Both the position numbers and the translations under genes were made by a program. A model generated the notes under the pieces. The model ran no database searches, had not been told where the DNA came from, and saw nothing but the letters and a program-made list of their open reading frames with translations. A DNA stretch of 64,000 bases from Pelagomonas calceolata. Taxonomy: Eukaryota > Sar > Pelagophyceae > Pelagomonadales > Pelagomonadaceae. How positions within the stretch are numbered: the first letter of the stretch is position 1; each line of letters starts with the position of its first letter. The stretch covers positions 3,844,001 through 3,908,000 of the forward strand of contig CAKKNE010000001.1 of NCBI GenBank assembly GCA_918797485.1, in the 5' to 3' direction. Below, piece after piece: positions 8,589 to 16,961 of the stretch.

Positions 8589-10151
8589 CTACACGACAAG
8601 CTCGTCGCCCGCCGAGGGAATCAGGGGGCTCTCGATGCCCGCGAGCCGCTCGCCCGACGCGAAGTACCGCTCGATCTCCTCCAGCGAGAGGCCCTTGGTC
8701 TCGGGCACGCGCGCGCGCACGAACTCCAAGGCGTAAAGAGCGATCGCCGCGAACGCGGCGAAGAGCACCGACATGGCCCACGCGTCGCCGACGACGTGTT
8801 TCAGCGCGTCGCGCGCCACGGGGAACAGCAATGCAACAACCATATTGGAGGCGAAGTTCGCTTGGACGGCCAGCGCGACGGCCTGCCCGCGCACCTCGAG
8901 CGGGAACAGCTCACTGATCAACAACCACGCGATCGGCCCGAAGGAGATCTGGTAGGCCGCGATGTACAAAAATATCAGGCCAATAATACCGACCTTGCGC
9001 GGCGTGAAGCCCGAACCTTCTCCCTCAAAGCCGTGAAACGCGACCGCGAGCCCCAGCAGCGCCACGACCATGAGGCTAATGCCGACGAACAACAACTTGC
9101 GCCGCCCGTGCTTGTCGACCGTCGCCACGGCGCCCAGCGTCGCGACGAGCTTGAACACGCCGACCGCGACGGAGGCCACGGCGCCGACGCCCGCCGCGTC
9201 GAAGATCGCGCCGGCGTAATACAAGACCGAAGGCTGGCCCGTAAATTGCTGGAGGAGGACCACGCCGATGCCGGCCGTGAGGGCCCGCCGGTAGCGCCGG
9301 TCCCCGAGCCTCGGCGGCGGCGCATTGCTGCGCGACTCCGAGGCCACGGCGAGCTCCTGGGCGGCGGCGTCGCGGGCGTCTACATCATTTGGGTACACGA
9401 ACGCCAGGCTCGCGACGGCCTCGACGGCCTTACCCCTCAGCGCGAGCCAGCGCGCCGACGGTGGGAGCGACTGGGCCCCGACCAGGAGAAGCAACGAAGC
9501 GGGCAGGGTCCAGCCGTAGGCCCAGCGCCAGCCGCCGTCCTTTTCTGAATAGGCATATCCCACGCCGTAGCCCAGGCAGATGCCCAGGACGATGGCCGCC
9601 TCTTTGAGAGAGACTAGCGTTCCTCGGATGGACGCGGGCGACATCTCGGCGATGTACGCGGGCGCGCCGTGCCTGTGTGTGTACGATCGATGACGTCGTG
9701 ACGTCTCCGCGATGGCGTGAAGGCGGCTTCTTCGGACGCCGGGTACGCGCATGGCGAAGCCGCACCCGGCCCCGTAGACGACTCGACCGAGGAGCAGCAG
9801 CGCCAGGCCGGTCGCTTCAGTAGTGCCGAAGCCAGACGCGACCTCCAGTACAGCGCCCGCGACGTACAGCAACGCGGCCAGAATCAGTTCGCGGCGGCGG
9901 CCGATCGCGTCGGCGACGCGAAATACAATCGCCGCGCCAATGAGTGCGCCCGCGACGCCGCCGCTCGTTATCAAACCCTGCAGGAAGCTCGAGCCCGCGA
10001 CGGCGCCGCTCCAGCTCACGCCACTGTACTCGGCTGACTGGAGCTGCGTCAGCACATAACTTGTTGCGCCGATGTCCCAGCCGAAGAGAAGACCGCCGAG
10101 GGCCGGCACGCCAAAAATGCGTGCCACGGCCGGCCGTGAGTAGCCTGCCAT
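8589..10151 (-). CDS. Major-facilitator sugar/polyol transporter, two exons
   Basis: Exons 10151-9751 and 9672-8589 give 494 residues. Family signatures are GRRRELILA after TM2, GRVVYGAGCGFAMHGAPAYIAEMSP (spanning the splice), a QQFTGQPSVLYYAG block in TM7, and PETKGLSLEEIE near the C-terminus, all standard for sugar/H+ symporters (GLUT/ITR family). Twelve hydrophobic segments fit. The intron is required: read straight through, 26 foreign residues separate FAM from HGAPAYIAEM. The only frame-preserving donor seen is GC (GCCAT|GCGCGTAC), giving a GC-AG intron. Likely plasma-membrane or plastid hexose/polyol uptake; the substrate cannot be read from sequence. Confidence 0.9.
   Translation of the reverse strand: MAGYSRPAVARIFGVPALGGLLFGWDIGATSYVLTQLQSAEYSGVSWSGAVAGSSFLQGLITSGGVAGALIGAAIVFRVADAIGRRRELILAALLYVAGAVLEVASGFGTTEATGLALLLLGRVVYGAGCGFAMRVPGVRRSRLHAIAETSRRHRSYTHRHGAPAYIAEMSPASIRGTLVSLKEAAIVLGICLGYGVGYAYSEKDGGWRWAYGWTLPASLLLLVGAQSLPPSARWLALRGKAVEAVASLAFVYPNDVDARDAAAQELAVASESRSNAPPPRLGDRRYRRALTAGIGVVLLQQFTGQPSVLYYAGAIFDAAGVGAVASVAVGVFKLVATLGAVATVDKHGRRKLLFVGISLMVVALLGLAVAFHGFEGEGSGFTPRKVGIIGLIFLYIAAYQISFGPIAWLLISELFPLEVRGQAVALAVQANFASNMVVALLFPVARDALKHVVGDAWAMSVLFAAFAAIALYALEFVRARVPETKGLSLEEIERYFASGERLAGIESPLIPSAGDELVV
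9673..9750 (-). mobile_element. Introner-type GC-AG intron in the sugar transporter
   Basis: 78 bases. In minus sense it begins GCGCGTAC, contains CACGCCATCGC and ends ACACACACAG. Removing it restores the invariant MFS sequence GFAMHGAPAYIAEM. The putative duplicate (GCGCGTAC/GCACGGCG) has diverged to about half identity, so this insertion may be older than those at 985 and 51604. Confidence 0.65.
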
Positions 10152-10464
10152 TTACTTGCGATGGCACTATTCTCGTCGCAGTGATAGCACGAGGTCTTCA
10201 CGTATCGCTGCGCGAGCGTTTGCGTAGTGTGTGCTGCACAGTCACACACTTGTAGACAGTGATGACAGCAAGCACTGGGGCCGACAATCCCACGGATGCT
10301 TATCAGAGGATGTGGATGCGCGGTCGCGCACACGTGTAGAGCGCGAACGGGCGGCTGGCGCAGCGCTGGGGTGGTGCTCCGGCAAGAATAAAGCTAGCGG
10401 CCCGTAAGACACTAGCATCGAAAAACGCCGCCGCCGCGACGGCTCGGTATTATTCACAACGAAC
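10152..10464. promoter_or_regulatory. Upstream region of the sugar transporter with shared promoter motif copy 2
   Basis: The motif GCTAGCGGCCC-GTAAGACACTAGC lies at 10393-10416, 242 bases upstream of the transporter start and 49 bases beyond the kinase stop codon. Both neighbouring genes are on the minus strand, so here the motif serves a single gene. Nothing else is recognised in this 313-base stretch. Confidence 0.55.
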
Positions 10465-11628
10465 TTACACAGGTTCGGGCCGCACGAACTCCCAGCCCGT
10501 CGCGAGCGCGTCGTCTCCATCTAAAAAGGAGGGGTCCGGCCCTTCGACGGGCGTGTCGACCGGCAGCGTCGTGAACCGCCCGTCGAAGTTCGCTCTATGA
10601 GCGGGCCGCGACAACGAGCGACAGGGCGCTATCGGCGGGTCCAACGCCCCGAGCACCAAGGCGTCAAAATCCACGCTCGCGAAGAACGCCTCCCCCCTCA
10701 ACTCGTCGGCGCCGTTCAACGCGCAGAGCCGCTGCTTCGGATGCCTTCGCAGCAACGCCGCGACGCAGGCGCCCGCTTCGGGAGGGACTGACGGTGGTAA
10801 CCTCAGAGGTGCTGACCGGATCCTGTCAAACAACTTCCGTCGGTCCGACGTGTACCACGCCGGCAATCCTGTTAACAGTTCATAACAACAGACGCCCAGG
10901 CCCCACCAGTCGACGGCCGTGCCGTAGCCCGACGGCTTTCGCGCTAAGACATCCGGAGCCATGTACTCTGGTGTTCCGCAGACGCTGTGCGCCCCGCGAA
11001 ACGGTGAAGTAACGCCGGCGCGCGCCAGGCCAAAGTCGCCGAGCTTCAGGTGGCCCCTATGGTCCAGAAAGCAGTTCTCTGGTTTTACATCTCTATAAAC
11101 CACGCCCGCCTCGTGCGCGCACTGCAGGGCTAACGCTATTTCCGCCCCGTAGAAGGCCGTCGCTTTCGCATCCAACACTCGTTTCTTGCAGAGGTGGTGG
11201 AATAATTCTCCTCCAGCACAATATTCAAACCCGAGGACCGCGTGGCCCTTCACTCGGAAGGCAAAATGCAGCTTGACGACGTGGGGATGCTCTAAAGTAG
11301 CTAAGATGGCTCGCTCATCCAGAGCGCGATCGAACTGCTTCCGGTCTTGCAACCTTGCCAGTGAAACGAATTTCAATGCATAGAGATCACCTGTCGCCTT
11401 CTGTTTGGCGAGGACAACCTTGCCAAACGACCCGACGCCCAACACGCCGATTCTCGTAAAGTCCGCGTCGCGGACCCTTGTTATACGTGTGAGCTCGACC
11501 TCGGTCTTCTTATTTTCAATTTCTTCGATGCGGCCGGGCGACGGCACGGCCGGCGCGTCCTCCTCCTCCCAGACCTCGTCGAAGTCGTCGAAGGAGATGG
11601 CCGTGACCTCGCCCTCCTGCGCTGCCAT
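10465..11628 (-). CDS. AGC-type serine/threonine protein kinase
   Basis: 387 residues from the preferred start at 11628 (MAAQEGEV); the frame stays open to 11757 but the extra residues look like leader. The kinase domain runs from about residue 57 to 320. It has glycine loop GVGSFGKV (64-71), catalytic Lys86 in YALK, YRDVKPEN near 178-185, DFG at 198-200, and T-loop GTPEYMAPDVL. These are AGC-group hallmarks (PKA/SGK/S6K). APE is replaced by APD. An acidic N-terminal extension (FDDFDEVWEEED) precedes the domain. The C-terminal tail is AGC-like and ends in GWEFVRPEPV, with no obvious phosphorylatable hydrophobic motif. Role in signalling is inferred from family. Confidence 0.9.
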   Translation of the reverse strand: MAAQEGEVTAISFDDFDEVWEEEDAPAVPSPGRIEEIENKKTEVELTRITRVRDADFTRIGVLGVGSFGKVVLAKQKATGDLYALKFVSLARLQDRKQFDRALDERAILATLEHPHVVKLHFAFRVKGHAVLGFEYCAGGELFHHLCKKRVLDAKATAFYGAEIALALQCAHEAGVVYRDVKPENCFLDHRGHLKLGDFGLARAGVTSPFRGAHSVCGTPEYMAPDVLARKPSGYGTAVDWWGLGVCCYELLTGLPAWYTSDRRKLFDRIRSAPLRLPPSVPPEAGACVAALLRRHPKQRLCALNGADELRGEAFFASVDFDALVLGALDPPIAPCRSLSRPAHRANFDGRFTTLPVDTPVEGPDPSFLDGDDALATGWEFVRPEPV

Positions 11629-12091
11629 TGTTGTGTAACGCGGCGGCGTCGAGTCCTGCGGCGGCTGGCCACGGCTGCTTGGCACTCCAGCGCTTGTGGA
11701 ATCGGTTGCCTGACGGCACGAGCAGCGCGCGCTACTGGCTGCAGCTATGCTGAGCAATGCGTGCGATTGCTATCAAGCACTGCTAACGCACTGCTTCGCG
11801 TGGCGCACGGCTTTTTTGTGAATAAGGGGGGGTGCACCAACCCCAAACCGGGTTTCTCAATCAGTTCCGGCGCAAAAATCTCGCAGACTAATTTTCGCGA
11901 CGTCTCAGCTCCGCGTTAGGTTCCGGGCACGGCAGAGAGAGCCCTGACACAGAAAAAACCGCCCGAAACGGCTCAGCAGAGGCTGAGAACAGAAACCAGA
12001 ACATCCTTCAACACGCTAGACGCGGCGACGCGAGGACGCCGCGCCGCTCCCGAGGGGCTATATCAATAGCCCAGACACGCACGAAGCCGTC

Positions 12092-12772
12092 ATGGCCGAG
12101 ACCATGGCCCTCAGGGCCGGCGACGGCTCGACGGGCTCGACGACGCCGTTGGGCGACTTCGATTTACGCCGCTGGGGCGACGACGCCGTTATGACGGAAG
12201 GCGAGCGCAATGAATGGCGCAGACGGCACGCGAAGGCGGCGCCGGCGCGCGCGACGGATGAGTTACCCAAGGCCGACGAGGCCACGGCGCCGCCGTCGGT
12301 CAAGAAGCTAGTGACGCCGCCGTCGAGCGTGTGCGACCCCGACGAGACGGTCGTCGCCGACGAGCCGGTAGTGGCGCCGGAAGGCGTGATCGTTAGCGAC
12401 GGCTCGGACTCGGACGAGGGCTTGGCGCGCGACCGCGCGGCCCGGCTCGACGTGAACCGCCGATTACAAGAGATAGAAGCGCGTCAGGCGCGGCTCGAGG
12501 CGCGCCTAGTGGCGCGGATCGCGGCGTCCGAGAGGGGCGTCGCCGACCTGACCCGCCTCGTGGTCGGGCGGCCCGGGGGCCTGGGCCAGGGGACCCGCAC
12601 GGAAAACCCGTTTCGCCGAGCAAGCCGTTTTGGCCCGGGACGGGCGCCTGCCGGTGCGACGCGGACGCTCGTCCCCCGCCGGTCGCGACCGCGCCGCCGG
12701 GTCCTGAAACGACGCGAACCGGCCCTCCCGTCCGGCCGGCCTCAAGTTCAAGTTAGGCCAGAGCGGGCCTAA
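12092..12772 (+). CDS. Unrecognised ORF inside the putative transposon
   Basis: 226 residues starting MAETMALRAGDGSTGSTTPL. The N-terminal half is acidic with Pro/Ser/Thr. A predicted coiled coil lies near residues 110-155 (DRAARLDVNRRLQEIEARQARLEARLVARIAASE). The C-terminus is strongly Arg-rich (about 190-226) and could bind nucleic acid. A coiled coil plus a basic tail fits an accessory or DNA-binding protein of a mobile element, but no homologous family is recognised. It may not be expressed. Confidence 0.4.
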   Translation: MAETMALRAGDGSTGSTTPLGDFDLRRWGDDAVMTEGERNEWRRRHAKAAPARATDELPKADEATAPPSVKKLVTPPSSVCDPDETVVADEPVVAPEGVIVSDGSDSDEGLARDRAARLDVNRRLQEIEARQARLEARLVARIAASERGVADLTRLVVGRPGGLGQGTRTENPFRRASRFGPGRAPAGATRTLVPRRSRPRRRVLKRREPALPSGRPQVQVRPERA

Positions 12773-12911
12773 CGTGCTTCGAGGTCGGCCCGACGGCCGC
12801 GACCGTCGCCGCCGATACCCCGCGCAGGAGTCGCTTATCGTCCGGCGATGGAGCGGAGCGCGGCGATTGGTTCGCGGAGCTCGCAAATCTCGCTTCGTGG
12901 CGGCCCCTCTA

Positions 12912-13130
12912 GGGCGTGTCCACGCGAGTAGACGCCGGCCGGGGTCCTCTTCGGCCGAGCCGCCTTCGTGGTCTAGCCCACCCCAACGGTGCTACGGCTC
13001 TACCCGGGGCCTCATTCGGGGAAACCTCGCTAACGGCGGTCTCATCTGGGACGTGTCGTGCGAGTGGACGCCGGCCGGGGGCTTCCTCCGGCCGCGCGGT
13101 CTTTGTGGTTTTTGACACGCCCAAACGCTG
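12912..13130 (+). repeat. Approximately 80-base imperfect direct repeat within the transposon
   Basis: Unit 1 (about 12912-12992) and unit 2 (about 13051-13130) share GACGCCGGCCGGGG and, in the same order, CGTGTCC/CGTGTCG, GCGAGTAGACG/GCGAGTGGACG, CTTCGGCCGAG/CTCCGGCCGCG, TTCGTGGT/TTTGTGGT and CCCAACGGTG/CCCAAACGCTG. This looks like a local duplication inside the element. Confidence 0.55.
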
Positions 13131-13980
13131 TCAGGGTTTGACGCGCCCCAAGTCGTTAGACGGTCAGCGGGCTCTCGCTTAGAGCGGGATTTTCGCGGGC
13201 TGTCGAAATCCGAGGAAATGTGCGTGCTGCGTCGCCGCCGAGGGATCATGGGAGGGGGCGAAACGTTGTCCTCAGGGCTCTGGCAGACCCCCCTCTCCCC
13301 TCGCCCGCGTTGTGGGGCGCCCCAATCTGTTGAGCTATCTACGCCGTCTGTGTTTGCGTCGTCGCGAGTGCGGCCGTTGAGAGCAGGCTTTGTATGAGTT
13401 CCGGTGCGCTACCGGGCCCAGACCTCCTGCGCGCGATTCCTGGCGCGTCTTGAAGGGGGGCTAGAGGGGCTAGGGTAAGAGCTTGGAGGGGGGGTTCTAG
13501 CGCAAGACCTCGATGAGCCTTGCGCCGGCAAATCCGGGGCAGTCCTCTGTGGGTTCTATGGAGTAGATACAGACAAAACTTACCGGAGAATAGGGGGATT
13601 TCGGGTCGTGGTGAGGCAAAAACATGCCGAAATGAGGTCGAAATGCCATTTTGAAGCGATTTGGGGGCCGGCTGGACAGACGGAGCGTCGCAGGACTTCG
13701 TTCGTGTACCATGCGTGGGCCGTGACCACTTGTATTGAAGCGTTCGTCCTCCTCGTGGCCGCTTTGGCCCCGTTTACGTCGTTCGCGGCAGGCGCTGCGC
13801 GGCCGCTGGCGGACTATCAGCGCTGGCATAGCTGAAAAAGAGGCGGGAGTGCGGGTCGGAACCTCATCGGGCAACTCACAAACACCCTCTTTCGGGCTGC
13901 GCATGCGTTTTGAAAAATGGCCCAATCCTGAACTCGACCGGTGTTGTGGGCAGCCCCTCAGTCTCCGCCGCGGAGTGCCG

Positions 13981-14063
13981 AAACTTCATCGGGGCTGCTC
14001 CTACGCCAGCACCAACACCCACTGATGATGCGCCATCGATGAAGTTTTTGCGTAGGAGCAGCC
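13981..14063. repeat. Two interleaved inverted repeats (pseudoknot-like order)
   Basis: AAACTTCATCG (13981-13991) pairs with CGATGAAGTTT (14037-14047). GGCTGCTCCTACGC (13993-14006) pairs with GCGTAGGAGCAGCC (14050-14063). The order is A-B-A'-B', so both stems cannot form as a simple nested hairpin. A transcript could fold as an H-type pseudoknot. Confidence 0.6.
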
Positions 14064-14641
14064 TGCGGCTCGGTAGAGGCGCTTAATGGCACAACGACTG
14101 CCAAAAGCGGCAATTTTAGGGTCCCGTATCGGCCCTCTCCAAACGCGAAGTTTGTTCGACGAGCCAGCTAGAAGCCTCCCTCCGGACAAATGCCCGGACT
14201 TGCCGGCGCAAGGCTGAACCGGAACCCGAGCGGCCATTTTTGTGCACCCCCCCGTTTGTGAATTAAGGCTGCTTTCCGCGGGTTTTGTCGGCTCGTCCGC
14301 GGATACCTATGATCCTCCACAAATCCTCGCTCCCGCAGACCTCTCCGCGGCCCCACTTCCGCAAGAGCCTCGCCCCCGTTTTGCCGAGCGCCGCCGCTGT
14401 TTGCTCTGGCTGGGGCAGCTTTGCACGCGCCGGGGGCAGCCCCCTTTCCAAGCCGCCGCCGCGATCCCTCGAAACGAGTCGCAAGGAGCAGGAATTCGAC
14501 CCGGCGACCGCATCGGGCGAGCACACCACTGGCAACAAAAGGGCAGCTGCAGCGCCCAGTGTTAGCACCTGGGCGCGCGGCGCGCGAGCAGCTGCATAGC
14601 TACAGCGCCGCGCCGACGGCGAAACAAGCCAAAAACAAGCC

Positions 14642-15277
14642 ATGGAGCTCGCGGTCTGCGCCACGCCGCTCACGCCCGTGGCCGCGGCCCGCGCCGCCGT
14701 CACGCTGCGGCGCATGAAGGCGAAACGTAAAGGTAAGAAGAAACTTCGCAGCGCGCCTCCAAAGGCCAAAATTACACGAGAAGCCCCGATCCTTCGAGCC
14801 CAGGAGGCCGCCGCGCGCTTGGAGGCCTCGACGTCAAGGCCACTGCCAGCTGTCCCTCAACAACGGCCGACGACGGGCGCCAAGATGCTGTCGTCGACGT
14901 TTCCGCCGCCTACTAAAGGTCCAGTGGCCGACGTCCAACGGGAACGGCTCAAGGCCAAAGAACGAGTCGCGAAGCACCGGAGGAAGGTCGAGGCGGAACG
15001 TAAAGCCAAGGAGCTGGACGAGGAGAAGCGTCGACGGCAGTACGCCCACGTCGACCTCGACCAATTAAGAGAGGAGGCCGCGAGGCGTGCAAAGGACGCG
15101 GCGGCGAAGAATGCGATGGCGGCGGCGAAGATCGCCGCGGCGTTGAAGGCTAAAAAGGAAGCTGCCGCCGCAAAAAGGGCCGCGGACGCGCGCGCACGGG
15201 AAAGACGTAGGGCGGAGATCTACGCGCTGAACCACATCATGCGCGACTATTTTCGTGGTTTAGGGGCCGTGGACTAA
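14642..15277 (+). CDS. Unrecognised basic coiled-coil protein
   Basis: 211 residues. The N-terminus (MELAVCATPLTPVAAARAAVTLRRMKAKRKGKKK) could be an organelle or nuclear signal. Residues about 90-205 are almost entirely Ala/Glu/Lys/Arg with heptad-like spacing (KAKERVAKHRRKVEAERKAKELDEEKRRR and AKIAAALKAKKEAAAAKRAADARARERRR, described here in pieces), predicting one long helix. The end, IYALNHIMRDYFRGLGAVD, is less charged and may be a docking segment. Composition suggests a structural or nucleic-acid-associated role. No family is assigned. Its 3' end is convergent with the gene at 15355, 77 bases away. Confidence 0.6.
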   Translation: MELAVCATPLTPVAAARAAVTLRRMKAKRKGKKKLRSAPPKAKITREAPILRAQEAAARLEASTSRPLPAVPQQRPTTGAKMLSSTFPPPTKGPVADVQRERLKAKERVAKHRRKVEAERKAKELDEEKRRRQYAHVDLDQLREEAARRAKDAAAKNAMAAAKIAAALKAKKEAAAAKRAADARARERRRAEIYALNHIMRDYFRGLGAVD

Positions 15278-15354
15278 CTGGTCTTGTTCGGACGTGTGTT
15301 TACTACGTTAGTCGTGTTAGGGTAGGGATCGTCGTCGTGTCCGGTCGGCCCTAG

Positions 15355-16542
15355 CTACTTGCAGTAGCCAGGGATGCCTGGGGTGCGGCTCGTCTGCTTC
15401 GCGAGGGGGCAGTTGCCTTGGCACGTCACGCCGGGCATGATGTACTGCTCCAACTTGGTCCACTGATTACCGTCGTAGCCCGTGAGGACCCAGACAATCT
15501 CGTGCGTCGGCGGGCAGATCTCCGAGGCCGAGCCGGCGTAGGCCTCGCGGATCAGCGTGCCCTTGTCCGGCTTCGGCCGGTCCCACTTGCAACCCTTCTC
15601 CGTGCAGCGGCTCCAGAGCCCCTGGGACGTGTAGGTGAGGGCGCGTGACGTAGTGCCATCGCGTCCGGGGCCGATCGACGGCGAGCCCGCCACGGGGCGC
15701 GCGTCATCGTCGGTCCCGAGGTCGTCGTCGTGGACGTAGTAGTTAAGGTCGGCGTCGAGCTGGGCGCAGTGGTCGTTGGCCCACGTCGCGATGGTCCAGA
15801 ACGGGTTGACGGTTGAACCCCCTTTGTCTCCGTAGGGGGGACAACCTTGGCCATTGGAGGGGTCGATGGTCGTGATCGCCGTGATCGGGCAGAGGCCGAG
15901 CTGCTTGGTCACCCAGTTGTCGAGCTGGGCGGCGATTAACTTGCGGCGGTCTTCGCCTGTTGGTTTGAGGTTGTTGCGCAGCGCCTTCGGGCAGGCCGCG
16001 TCGCAGATCGTGTTCGCGCCGGGTAAATCATACTTCTCTGGACTGCCGTCTTCGGCGTGGCGCATGATGACGAGGGCGGGCGTGCACGTCGAGGGCGGCG
16101 TCGGCGTGGAGCTGCATCTGCCGCATTTTTCCGGTTCCTCGGTCGCGATTTTGCCGCACGCCGTGGCTGCGTCCTCCTTCTCTTGGTTCATCAGGTACGC
16201 GACGCGAGACCCGCAGGTCGCGCCGGGGTCCTCGGCGACCGGGGCCGACGCGTCCCATGGGCACGACTCGCCGCACGCGCATCCGCCGCAGATCTTCGGA
16301 GCCTCGGTCGCGACTTGGCCGCACGCCGTGATGGCGTCCTTGCCCTCGTCCTCGATGAGGTACTGCACGCGATTTCCGCACGTCGCGTCGGCGTTGCCGT
16401 CGACCGGCGCCGACGCGTACCACTCGCACGCCGCGCCGCACTTGTTGCTGTCGCCTTCGGTCTGGCCAAAGAGGGGCTTGCGCAACCCGCCCTGGCCCAC
16501 GGCGCCGGCGGCGAGGACCAATAGAAGGGCGGTGGCTCTCAT
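15355..16542 (-). CDS. Secreted protein: two Cys-rich repeats plus histidine-phosphatase-like domain
   Basis: 395 residues. MRATALLLVLAAGAVG is a clear signal peptide. Two tandem units of about 52 residues follow (about 33-84 and 85-140), each with C-x(3)-C-xW-x(2)-SAPV, ATCG-RV-YL and AxxACGxIATE-P-xCGxC. The C-terminal part begins PALVIMRHAEDG, where RHAE matches the catalytic RHG/RHA motif of the histidine phosphatase superfamily. THEIVWVLTGYDG near the end could be the second half of the fold. A cell-surface or secreted phosphohydrolase is a reasonable guess. The repeat resembles no family I can name. It shares a divergent promoter with 16962. Confidence 0.75.
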   Translation of the reverse strand: MRATALLLVLAAGAVGQGGLRKPLFGQTEGDSNKCGAACEWYASAPVDGNADATCGNRVQYLIEDEGKDAITACGQVATEAPKICGGCACGESCPWDASAPVAEDPGATCGSRVAYLMNQEKEDAATACGKIATEEPEKCGRCSSTPTPPSTCTPALVIMRHAEDGSPEKYDLPGANTICDAACPKALRNNLKPTGEDRRKLIAAQLDNWVTKQLGLCPITAITTIDPSNGQGCPPYGDKGGSTVNPFWTIATWANDHCAQLDADLNYYVHDDDLGTDDDARPVAGSPSIGPGRDGTTSRALTYTSQGLWSRCTEKGCKWDRPKPDKGTLIREAYAGSASEICPPTHEIVWVLTGYDGNQWTKLEQYIMPGVTCQGNCPLAKQTSRTPGIPGYCK

Positions 16543-16689
16543 TATCTCCGCTGAAGTACTCTCTCTCAGGTTCTTGCTCCCAGAGTCTCAGTGGCCGGTT
16601 TTCCAAAGAGGATTGAAAGACCGTGCGATAAAGCCGTGCGCCAAAGACTCGACCAGGTGATGATCCAATTCGGCAATGAACCAGTTTTA

Positions 16690-16757
16690 AGGAGGTACCG
16701 CCTCGGGGTGCGGCTCATCAACGCTAGCGGCTGTAACATACTAGCAAGTACCTCCTG
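16690..16757. promoter_or_regulatory. Shared promoter motif copy 3 inside a wider inverted repeat (divergent)
   Basis: GCTAGCGGCTG-TAACATACTAGC at 16723-16745 lies 181 and 217 bases from two divergent starts. It sits between AGGAGGTAC (about 16690-16698) and GTACCTCCT (about 16748-16756), which are complementary, so the whole 68-base block could form a cruciform. Confidence 0.6.
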
Positions 16758-16961
16758 ATTATGATGGCGACGAGCACTTTATAGGACGAATTGATACACG
16801 CAGCAGCGCTCCCTCAGTCTGTGAGTGTCGCCGCGCTGCCCAGGCCAAATTGTGGCGCTGAGCACACGCGCAGCGCCTCCGTTTCATTCCGCTCTCAGAG
16901 AGTGGTCTCCCTGACCCTGATAGCCGGCGCACGCACGCGGGCGACACGCTGATCAAAAACA

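Larger units (their letters stand above)
11824..14254. mobile_element. Probable 2.4 kb DNA transposon (Mutator-like by target duplication)
   Basis: The stretch is bounded by inverted ends sharing GGGGGGGTGCAC (left from 11826, right ending at 14253) and is flanked by identical 9-base direct repeats TTTGTGAAT (11815-11823 and 14255-14263). Nine-base duplications are typical of Mutator-like elements. Beyond the first 12 bases the ends match only in short blocks (for example CGGGTTTC/CGGGTTCC). Inside are one open frame (12092-12772), an 80-base direct repeat and two interleaved inverted repeats. No transposase motif is recognised, so the element is probably non-autonomous or decayed. The interior lacks host-like genes, which agrees with an insertion between the kinase and the gene at 14642. 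Confidence 0.55.

Noticed and set aside
13497-13925. 142-residue minus ORF inside the putative transposon
   Set aside because: No domain, no start context and low coding bias; overlapping open frames occur on the other strand.
11824-14254. Retroelement or virus-derived origin of the 2.4 kb insert
   Set aside because: No reverse transcriptase, integrase, capsid or LTR pair is seen; the 9-base duplication and inverted ends fit a DNA transposon.
14263-14769. 168-residue minus ORF upstream of 14642
   Set aside because: It overlaps the start of the coiled-coil gene antisense and shows shadow composition; no support.
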